Made by a program: the position numbers and the translations under genes
Part shown: in pieces, positions 51,536 to 58,268 of the stretch
How the letters are laid out: every line of letters begins with the position of its first letter
Numbering within the stretch: the first letter of the stretch is position 1
The notes under the pieces: model-generated
The model's input: the letters and a program-made list of their open reading frames with translations, nothing else
Databases searched by the model: none
Told to the model about the DNA's origin: nothing
From: Variovorax sp. dw_308
GTDB lineage: Bacteria > Pseudomonadota > Gammaproteobacteria > Burkholderiales > Burkholderiaceae_C
Direction: 5' to 3'
DNA: 64,000 nucleotides
Assembly: GCF_019207085.1 (NCBI RefSeq)
Contig: NZ_JAATOM010000007.1
Span: 1 to 64,000, forward strand

Positions 51536-53143
51536 CTAACCCAGCATCGGCGGCTGGCCCAATGGCCACGGATTGGCCACATCGACGGCCTGCCACTGCC
51601 GTGCCAACGGCGCCCCATCGTCCTGCCACGCACCCCGCGCCAAGGCCTGCTCCAACGGGAACACATGGCCCGTATGCCCGCCGAGCGCCGCATAGTCATC
51701 CAGCCGCATGCTGAACTCGATCGGCGCGACGATGGCCGGCGTGGGCACGGTGCCGAAGCTGTTGTCCGGCATGCGCATCACATCCACCATCACGGTGATG
51801 CCACCGCCCGGCCACACATAGGCCGGTGCGCCGCCGCAGGTCACGTTGACCAGCGCCTTCTTGATCGCTCGTGTGAGCAACACGGGGTTTTCGCTGACCC
51901 CCGCACGCAGGCTGCCGCCGGCGCCTCCGAGGAACAGCACGGTGCACAGCGAAGGCTCGCAGTTCTCGCCGATGCGCTCGACGATGCGGCGCACTTCGGG
52001 CGGCATCGGCTGCTCGATCGGCTTGAGCTCGTCGTCGAGCACATACCACTGCGCATGCTCGCCGGTGGTCGATGTCATCAGCAGGCGCAGGCCGGGCTTC
52101 GCGACGCCCTCTTCCCAGCCTTCGATGATCGACAGCGGATCGGCGATGTCGGTGCCGCCCCATCCATCGCCCGGGTTCGCCACCTGGAAATAGCGCCCCG
52201 GCGTGGACTTGCGCCCGCGCATCTCGATGCCCGACTTCGGCATGTCGAGGCAGCGCCCGGCCTGGTGCTCCGTCAGCACGCCCGTGATGTGGTCGTCCAC
52301 CACCACCACCTCGTCCGCCACGCCCGCGAACTGCCGAGCGAAGATGCCCACCGCCGCCGAGCCGCAGCCCACGCGCATGCGGTGCTCTTCCACGCCATTG
52401 ACGATGGGCGCCTTGCCCGCCTGCACGACCAGGCTGGCGCCGCCGTCGATGGTGATGTCCACCGGCTTCTTGTTCCCGAGCAGTTGCATCAGCTCAGCCG
52501 TCATGCGGCCTTCCTTCTTGCTGCCGCCGGTGAGGTGGTGCACGCCGCCGAGCGACAGCATCTGCGAGCCGTATTCGGCGGTCGTCACATGGCCCACCAC
52601 CTCGCCCTTGTAGCGAACGTTGGCCTGCTCCGCGCCGAGGAAGCGGTCGGTGTCGATCTTGATCTTGAAACTGCAATAGCTGAAGATGCCTTCGGTGACC
52701 ACCGTCACCATGTCGACGCCGTTCGCCTTCGAGCCGACGATGAAGGGCGCGGGCTTGTAGTCCGGATAGGTGGTCGACGATCCCACGCCGGTCACGAACA
52801 CCTCGTCGGCCAGCAGCAGGTCGCCGTTCCAGTCCGGCTCGCTATCGGCCGGCGCTTCGGCCGCAGGACGCACGAAGGGCACCAGTTCGCCCGTTCCACC
52901 CGTTACCGCGCGGCGCAGCAGCACCACCGGATCCACCCGCACCAGCGTCCCGGCGCGGTTGGCATAGCGGTCGCACGCCCCGGTGCGGCCTTCGGAGATC
53001 TGGCACAGCACCGGGCAGGCGTTGCACTCGACCTTGGCCGTGCTCATCTTCTCGTTGCGCAGGGGTGCCCGCTCGGGGATGCCGGCGCTGATCACCGGCA
53101 TGTCCATGCCGGGAAGCCCGTCAGTCTTTGTGTGTTCGGTCAT
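51536..53143 (-). CDS. hnr: 6-Hydroxynicotinate reductase-like iron-sulfur flavoprotein
   Basis: The 535-residue protein has an N-terminal iron-sulfur site CNACPVLCQ plus a fourth Cys in GRTGACDRY (C40, C43, C47, C57). A long domain follows with GVGSSTTYPDYKPAPFIVGS, EVVVVDDHITGVLTEHQAGR and AGGSLRAGVSENPVLLT. It resembles 6-hydroxynicotinate reductase of the Eubacterium barkeri nicotinate pathway, which reduces 6-hydroxynicotinate to 1,4,5,6-tetrahydro-6-oxonicotinate using ferredoxin. Support comes from nicAB, ferredoxin reductase and enamidase in the same locus. The start could also be Met33. It is the first gene of the long minus-strand operon. Confidence 0.8.
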   Translation of the reverse strand: MTEHTKTDGLPGMDMPVISAGIPERAPLRNEKMSTAKVECNACPVLCQISEGRTGACDRYANRAGTLVRVDPVVLLRRAVTGGTGELVPFVRPAAEAPADSEPDWNGDLLLADEVFVTGVGSSTTYPDYKPAPFIVGSKANGVDMVTVVTEGIFSYCSFKIKIDTDRFLGAEQANVRYKGEVVGHVTTAEYGSQMLSLGGVHHLTGGSKKEGRMTAELMQLLGNKKPVDITIDGGASLVVQAGKAPIVNGVEEHRMRVGCGSAAVGIFARQFAGVADEVVVVDDHITGVLTEHQAGRCLDMPKSGIEMRGRKSTPGRYFQVANPGDGWGGTDIADPLSIIEGWEEGVAKPGLRLLMTSTTGEHAQWYVLDDELKPIEQPMPPEVRRIVERIGENCEPSLCTVLFLGGAGGSLRAGVSENPVLLTRAIKKALVNVTCGGAPAYVWPGGGITVMVDVMRMPDNSFGTVPTPAIVAPIEFSMRLDDYAALGGHTGHVFPLEQALARGAWQDDGAPLARQWQAVDVANPWPLGQPPMLG

Positions 53144-53211
53144 CGTGGAAAATCGCTGGTTTCACCGGCACGGCCCGCGACGGGTGGTGCTTGTGATCGT
53201 CTTGCTCTTTG

Positions 53212-53270
53212 TGTAGCATTCACTCCAATTTGATGTTGTGAACGCTACATCAAACCAATGTAGCAAACGC
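53212..53270. promoter_or_regulatory. Putative TetR operators between hnr and the ferredoxin reductase gene
   Basis: TGTAGCATTCAC (53212-53223) and GTGAACGCTACA (53238-53249) form an inverted repeat with 11 of 12 positions paired. A third half-site TGTAGCAAACGC lies at 53259-53270. The elements sit in the divergent promoter region, 69 bp from the hnr start and 49 bp from the reductase start. The TetR-type regulator two genes away is the likely reader. Confidence 0.6.
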
Positions 53271-53318
53271 GACGCCAATGTGCAACGGCGTTTTTACCGA
53301 ACCAACCTCAAGCCAGCC

Positions 53319-54092
53319 ATGAGCGCCTTCAGCGAAGAAACCGTCCTCACCGTCCATCACTGGACCGACCGCCTGTTCACGTTCACCTGCACGCGCGACC
53401 CGGCGCTGCGGTTCTCGAACGGCCACTTCACGATGATCGGCCTGCGCGTCAACAACAAGCCGCTGCTGCGCGCCTACAGCATCGTCAGCGCCAACTACGA
53501 GGAGCACCTCGAGTTCCTCAGCATCAAGGTCGAGGAAGGCCCGCTGACGTCGAAGCTGCAGCACATCCAGCCCGGCGACAAGATCATCGTCGGCCGCAAG
53601 CCCACCGGCACGCTGCTGATCGACTACTGCCTGCCCGCCAAGCGGCTCTACCTGCTGGGCACCGGCACCGGGCTCGCACCGTTCATGAGCGTGATCCGCG
53701 ACCCGGAGACGTACGAGAAGTTCGAGCAGGTCATCCTGGTGCACGGCGTGCGCGAGGTCGACGAACTGGCGTACCACGACCTGGTGGTCGACCACTTGCC
53801 GGCGCATGAATTCCTGGGCGACCTGGTCAAGAAGCAGCTCCTCTACTACCCGACCGTGACGCGCGAGGACTTCCGCAACATGGGCCGCATCACGGAGCTG
53901 ATCGAGAGCAACAAGATGACCGACGACCTCGGCCTGCCGCCGATCAACGTCGCCGAAGACCGAGTGATGCTCTGCGGCAGCCCGGGCATGCTGACCGACC
54001 TGAAGCACATGCTCGAATCGCGCGGCTTCAAGGAAGGCAACACGTCGACGCCGGGCGACTTCGTGGTCGAACGGGCCTTCGCGGAGAAATAA
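53319..54092 (+). CDS. fpr: Ferredoxin-NADP reductase
   Basis: The 257-residue protein is a bacterial-type Fpr: FAD motif RAYSIVSAN, NADP motif LLGTGTGLAPFMSVIRD, QVILVHGVREVDEL, and the C-terminal VERAFAEK. It moves electrons between NADPH and ferredoxin. Placed divergently from the ferredoxin-dependent 6-hydroxynicotinate reductase-like gene, it probably supplies its electrons. The ATG 53319 begins the conserved MSAFSEETVLTVHHW; in-frame sequence further upstream overlaps the operators. Confidence 0.93.
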   Translation: MSAFSEETVLTVHHWTDRLFTFTCTRDPALRFSNGHFTMIGLRVNNKPLLRAYSIVSANYEEHLEFLSIKVEEGPLTSKLQHIQPGDKIIVGRKPTGTLLIDYCLPAKRLYLLGTGTGLAPFMSVIRDPETYEKFEQVILVHGVREVDELAYHDLVVDHLPAHEFLGDLVKKQLLYYPTVTREDFRNMGRITELIESNKMTDDLGLPPINVAEDRVMLCGSPGMLTDLKHMLESRGFKEGNTSTPGDFVVERAFAEK

Positions 54093-54093
54093 G

Positions 54094-54228
54094 GAATACG
54101 GGCAGCCGAACGCAGAAGGAAGACAAAAACTTCGCAGAAGTCGCAAAAGGACTTCCAGATTTCTTTCTGAATTCTTTTGCGTCCTTCGCGAAACCTTCGC
54201 GTCCTCTGCGTCCGGACCCCGTATTCAT
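54094..54228. repeat. Long hairpin repeat, copy 4 (between fpr and tetR-type genes)
   Basis: The right arm CGTCCTTCGCGAAACCTTCG followed by CGTCCTCTGCGTCCGG is identical in its core to copy 2. The left arm is a diverged version with CGCAGAAGGAAGACAAAAAC and TTCGCAGAAGTCGCAAAAGG. It fills the space from the fpr stop to just before the TetR-type start, and the ends read GGAATACGGG and CCCCGTATTC. Confidence 0.75.
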
Positions 54229-54238
54229 CGACCCATCC

Positions 54239-54937
54239 ATGACCAAGGCCTCCAGCACCGTCAACAGCGCCCCGCGCCGAGGCACCGGCGTGCGTGACGC
54301 TGCTGCCCAGGCCACGCGCAAGGCCATCCTCAGGGCCGCCACCAAGGTCTTCGCGAAGTACGGCTACGACGGCGGCAGCGTCGAGAAGATCTCGAAGGCG
54401 GCCAAGTCGTACGACCGCATGATCTACTACTACTTCGGCAGCAAGGAAGGCCTGTTCATCGCGGTGCTCGAAGGCATCTACCGCGAGATGGACGAGGCCG
54501 AGAGCGCGATCCGGCTCGACGCCGACCGGCCCGTCGAAACGCTCACCGAGGTGATCCGTTTCGTGCACGGCTACTACCGCAAAAACCCCGAGTTCGTCAC
54601 GCTGCTCAACACCGAGAACCTGCACAAGGGCCGGCACATCGCAAAGTCGTTGCGCGCCGGCGAATACTCGTCGCATGCGATCGCCGTGATCCACGAGGTG
54701 CTGGCCAGCGGCATTGCGAAGGGCATCTTCCGCGGCGACGTCGCGGCACGCGAGGTGTACCTGCTGATCGCATCGACCGGCTACTTCTATATGTCGAACC
54801 GGCACACGCTGACGGCCTTCCTCGGCGAGCCGCTGGAGACGGCGGAAGCGGTCAAGCGCTGGGAAGACTTCGCGGTCGAGACCGTGTTGCGCGCGGTCAG
54901 CGCCGGCACCTCCATCGCTTCCACGGCGCACGCCTGA
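54239..54937 (+). CDS. TetR/AcrR family transcriptional regulator
   Basis: The 232-residue protein has a TetR HTH at residues 25-75 (AILRAATKVFAKYGYDGGSV and MIYYYFGSKEGLFIAVLEG) and a helical ligand domain of the TetR_C type. It is the probable local regulator of the nicotinate locus, reading the TGTAGC repeats at 53212-53270. It is followed 19 bp later by a LysE gene. Confidence 0.92.
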   Translation: MTKASSTVNSAPRRGTGVRDAAAQATRKAILRAATKVFAKYGYDGGSVEKISKAAKSYDRMIYYYFGSKEGLFIAVLEGIYREMDEAESAIRLDADRPVETLTEVIRFVHGYYRKNPEFVTLLNTENLHKGRHIAKSLRAGEYSSHAIAVIHEVLASGIAKGIFRGDVAAREVYLLIASTGYFYMSNRHTLTAFLGEPLETAEAVKRWEDFAVETVLRAVSAGTSIASTAHA

Positions 54938-54956
54938 CGACCACCAAGGAGTCCTT

Positions 54957-55583
54957 ATGCCCATCGAACTCTGGCTCGCTTTCGTTGCCGCATCGGCGGT
55001 GCTGCTGGTGATTCCGGGCCCGACGATCCTCACGGTCATCAGCTACTCGATGGCCCATGGCCGCCGCGCCAACGTGCCGCTGGTCGCGGCCGTCGCGCTG
55101 GGCGACTCGACGGCGCTGGTGTTGTCGTTGCTCGGCCTGGGCGCGTTGCTGTCGGCCTCGGCCTTCTGGTTCACGGTGATCAAGGGGGCCGGCGGCCTGT
55201 ACCTGCTGTACCTCGGCATCAAGATGCTGCGCGCGGGGGTCTCCTCCGCCGAGATGGTTGCGCCGGCCGCGCCGCATTCGCGCTGGCGCCTGTTCGCCAA
55301 CACCTGGCTGGTCACCGCGCTGAATCCGAAGGGCATCATCTTCTTCGTCGCCTTCCTGCCGCAGTTCATCAGCCCGGCGCGGCCTGTGGGACAACAGATG
55401 TGGGTGCTGGCAATCACCTTCGTCGCGATGGCCACGCTCAACGCCACCTTGTATGCGGTGTTCGCGGCGTCGGCGCGCAAGCTGCTCGCTTCGCCACGGG
55501 CGCAACGGCGCTTCAACTTGGCGGGCGGCTCGCTGCTCTCCGGGGCGGGCATCTGGGCGCTGCTTGCGAAGCGGCCGGCGTAG
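54957..55583 (+). CDS. LysE family translocator
   Basis: The 208-residue protein has five or six membrane segments and the LysE/RhtB start LAFVAASAVLLVIPGPTILTV, plus the central motif NPKGIIFFVAFLPQFI. Such proteins export amino acids or related metabolites. Between the TetR regulator and enamidase, it may relieve build-up of pathway intermediates; this is inference. Confidence 0.92.
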   Translation: MPIELWLAFVAASAVLLVIPGPTILTVISYSMAHGRRANVPLVAAVALGDSTALVLSLLGLGALLSASAFWFTVIKGAGGLYLLYLGIKMLRAGVSSAEMVAPAAPHSRWRLFANTWLVTALNPKGIIFFVAFLPQFISPARPVGQQMWVLAITFVAMATLNATLYAVFAASARKLLASPRAQRRFNLAGGSLLSGAGIWALLAKRPA

Positions 55584-55626
55584 GCGACAGACAAGAACGA
55601 GATTCACAACCCACGAGGACAGTCCC

Positions 55627-56826
55627 ATGGCAGAAGCAGTTGCAGGCGCGAAATCCGGCAAGGTCGTCATCCAGAACATCGGGCTGCTGCTCTCGGGCGA
55701 CATCGACAAGCCCATCCTCGACGCCGACACCATCGTCGTGAACGACGGCGTCATCGTCGCGGTCGGCAAGCTCAAGGATTGCGACGTCGAGGGCGCGAAG
55801 ACCGTCATCGACTGCAAGAAGACCTGCGTCGCGCCCGGCCTCATCGACAGCCACGTGCACCCGGTGTTCGGCGACTGGACGCCGCGCCAGGGCCAGATCG
55901 GCTGGATCGATTCGACGATGAACGGCGGCGTGACCACGATGATCTCGGCCGGCGAGGTGCACCTGCCCGGCCGGCCCAAGGACATCGTCGGCCTGAAGGC
56001 GCTGGCCATCACCGCGCAACGCGCCTTCGACAACTTCCGCCCCGGCGGCGTGAAGGTGCTGGCCGGCGCGCCGGTGATCGAGAAAGGCATGGTCGAGAGC
56101 GACTTCAGGGAACTGGCGGAGGCCGGCGTGGGGCTGCTGGGCGAAGTGGGCCTGGGCTCGGTCAAGGCCGGCTACGAGGCGAAGGAGATGGTTGCCTGGG
56201 CGCGCAAGTACGGCATCCAGAGCACGATCCACACGGGCGGCCCGTCGATCCCGGGCTCGGGCCTGATCGACAAGGACGTGGTGCTCGAAGCCGACGCCGA
56301 CATCATCGGCCACATCAACGGCGGCCACACCTCGCTGCCGGAGGCGCATGTGTGCGAGCTCTGCGAGAAGTCGTCACGCGCGATCGAGATCGTGCACAAC
56401 GGCAATGAGAGGGTGGCCATCGCCGCCGCCAAGGCGGCGCTGGAACTCAAGTGCCCGCACCGCGTGATCCTCGGCACCGACGGGCCGGCCGGCTCGGGCG
56501 TTCAGCCGCTCGGCATCCTGCGCATGGTGGCGATGCTGTCGTCGATCGCGAACATCCCGGCGGAGTTGGTGTTCTGCTTCGCGACCGGCAACACGGCGCG
56601 CATCCGCAAACTCAACTGCGGGCTGATCGAGGTCGGCCGCGATGCCGATTTCGTCTTCATGGACCGCGCGCAGCATTCGCCCGCGGCCGGCCTGCTCGAG
56701 AGCGTGCAGCTCGGCGACATCCCGGGCGTGGGCATGGTGATGATCGATGGCATCGTGCGCTGCGAGCGGAGTCGCAATACGCCGCCTGCCACTGAGATCC
56801 CAGTGGTCGTCTCAGGGGCTCACTGA
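55627..56826 (+). CDS. ena: Enamidase (amidohydrolase superfamily)
   Basis: The 399-residue protein closely resembles the E. barkeri enamidase as I remember it: IQNIGLLLSGDIDKPILDAD, GGVTTMISAGEVHLPGRPKD, LGEVGLGSVKAGYEAK, HTGGPSIPGSG and C-terminal SRNTPPA. Metal ligands of amidohydrolases are visible: DSHVH (H76, H78), the HTGG His, and Asp in GTDGP. Enamidase opens 1,4,5,6-tetrahydro-6-oxonicotinate to 2-formylglutarate and ammonia, the step after 6-hydroxynicotinate reductase. GAGG lies eight bases before the ATG. Confidence 0.87.
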   Translation: MAEAVAGAKSGKVVIQNIGLLLSGDIDKPILDADTIVVNDGVIVAVGKLKDCDVEGAKTVIDCKKTCVAPGLIDSHVHPVFGDWTPRQGQIGWIDSTMNGGVTTMISAGEVHLPGRPKDIVGLKALAITAQRAFDNFRPGGVKVLAGAPVIEKGMVESDFRELAEAGVGLLGEVGLGSVKAGYEAKEMVAWARKYGIQSTIHTGGPSIPGSGLIDKDVVLEADADIIGHINGGHTSLPEAHVCELCEKSSRAIEIVHNGNERVAIAAAKAALELKCPHRVILGTDGPAGSGVQPLGILRMVAMLSSIANIPAELVFCFATGNTARIRKLNCGLIEVGRDADFVFMDRAQHSPAAGLLESVQLGDIPGVGMVMIDGIVRCERSRNTPPATEIPVVVSGAH

Positions 56827-56870
56827 ATACGGACATCCGTACGCAGAGGACGCGAAGGTTCCGCATTCAA
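56824..56870. repeat. Short hairpin-repeat remnant, copy 5
   Basis: From TGAATACGGACATCCGTACG to GAAGGTTCCGCATTCA this is one arm of the family with the core GCAGAGGACGCGAAGG and the TGAAT/ATTCA ends. It lies between the convergent stops of the enamidase and GtrA genes and contains the small hairpin CGGACATCCG. Confidence 0.6.
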
Positions 56871-56874
56871 TGCG

Positions 56875-57267
56875 CTACCGGTGCGCCTTGAACACCAGAT
56901 ACCGTGCCGACAGGAAGTTGACCGTGAGCCCCGACAAGCTGCCCAGCGCCACACCCAGCGCCGCCACCCACACGCCCTCCAGCCAATGCAGGGTCAGCAC
57001 ATACACCGTGTAGTTGACCGCCGCGCCGCCCAGCATCGCCATGAGGTAGCCCAAGTACTCACGCAACAGGGACGCGTGCCGCGCGGCATCCGCGAAGGCG
57101 TAGTTGCGGTTCACCAGCCATGTCGTCGTCGCCGCCGCAAGGAAGGACAGCACGCGCGCCGCATACCAGCCGAACAGCGGCGCCAGCACGTACAGCACCA
57201 CCACGTCGACCACCAGCCCCAGTACGCCCGCGACGACGAACCACGCAAAGCTGCGCGCCCCTTTCAT
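56875..57267 (-). CDS. GtrA family membrane protein
   Basis: The 130-residue protein has four membrane helices and the GtrA/DPMS flippase-like layout (FAWFVVAGVLGLVVDVVVLY, WLVNRNYAFAD, and the C-terminal VNFLSARYLVF). It may help move a polyprenyl-linked sugar across the inner membrane. Its ATG overlaps the stop of the GT2 gene by four bases, so it is coupled to the glycosyltransferases. Confidence 0.9.
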   Translation of the reverse strand: MKGARSFAWFVVAGVLGLVVDVVVLYVLAPLFGWYAARVLSFLAAATTTWLVNRNYAFADAARHASLLREYLGYLMAMLGGAAVNYTVYVLTLHWLEGVWVAALGVALGSLSGLTVNFLSARYLVFKAHR

Positions 57268-58268
57268 GGGCGGCGAACCGGGTCGCGTGCGTTGCCTTGC
57301 GCGACCGACAGCACGCCGGGGATGACCAGGTAGCGCAGCCGCTTGGCCTCCTGCCGGCCCACGGTCACGGTGTTCAGCACGATGCCGCACACCAGCGACA
57401 GCATCGCGCCCAGCATGATGCCGGTGACCAGCACGGCGGTGGGCAGCCGTGGCACCAGGCCGGTCTCCAGGTAAGTGAGCACCAACGGCTCGACCAGCAC
57501 CAGCGACAGCAGGAACAAGGTCGTGGCCACGAGGGAGAAGAAATCCAGCGGCCGCTCGCTGATGAACAGCCGCGTGATGGTGCGCATGATGCGCCAGCCG
57601 TCTCGGTAGGTGGACAGCTTGCTTTCCGACCCCTCCGGCCGCGCGAGGTAGCGGCAGGGCATCTCGGCATAGGGCATGCGCAATTCCAGCGCGTGCACGG
57701 TCAGTTCGGTCTCGATCTCGAAGCCCTTGGCCAGCGCCGGGAAGGACTTGGCATAGCGGCGCGAGAACACGCGGTAGCCCGAGAGCATGTCGGTGAAACC
57801 GCTGCCGAAGAGCCACGCGACCGAGCCGGTCAGCACCCGGTTGCCGAAGCGATGGCCGCGCCGGTAGGTCTGCCCTTCCTGCGGGTCCTCCACGCGGGTG
57901 CCCACGACCATGTCGAGGTTGCCGGCCACCAGCATGTCGACCATCTGCCGCACGTTGCCCAGGTCGTAGGTGGCGTCGCCGTCGACCATCACGTACACGT
58001 CGGCCTCGACGTCGGCGAACATCCGCCGCGCCACGTTGCCCTTGCCGCGCAGGGCCACGTGCGTGACGTGAGCGCCCGCCTCCGTCGCAACCGTTGCCGT
58101 GTCGTCGCTGGAGTTGTTGTCGAAGACGTGGATCTCGGCCTCGGGAAGCAGCGCGCGGAAGTCGGCCACGACCTTTCCGATCGCCAGCGCCTCGTTGTAG
58201 CAAGGGATGACGGCGGCCACACGAAGTGCAGGCAATGCAGCAGGCTTGCTGGCGGAAGACTCGGTCAT
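57264..58268 (-). CDS. Family 2 glycosyltransferase with C-terminal membrane helices
   Basis: The 334-residue protein has a GT-A domain with VAAVIPCYNEALAIG at 18-32, the DXD-like VDGDATYDLG near 95, and GYRVFSRRYAKSFP. Two C-terminal membrane helices follow near 240-300 (LVATTLFLLSLVLVEPLVL). This is the polyprenyl-phosphate hexose synthase type (ArnC/GtrB). It overlaps the GT39-type gene and the GtrA gene by four bases on either side. Confidence 0.92.
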   Translation of the reverse strand: MTESSASKPAALPALRVAAVIPCYNEALAIGKVVADFRALLPEAEIHVFDNNSSDDTATVATEAGAHVTHVALRGKGNVARRMFADVEADVYVMVDGDATYDLGNVRQMVDMLVAGNLDMVVGTRVEDPQEGQTYRRGHRFGNRVLTGSVAWLFGSGFTDMLSGYRVFSRRYAKSFPALAKGFEIETELTVHALELRMPYAEMPCRYLARPEGSESKLSTYRDGWRIMRTITRLFISERPLDFFSLVATTLFLLSLVLVEPLVLTYLETGLVPRLPTAVLVTGIMLGAMLSLVCGIVLNTVTVGRQEAKRLRYLVIPGVLSVAQGNARDPVRRP

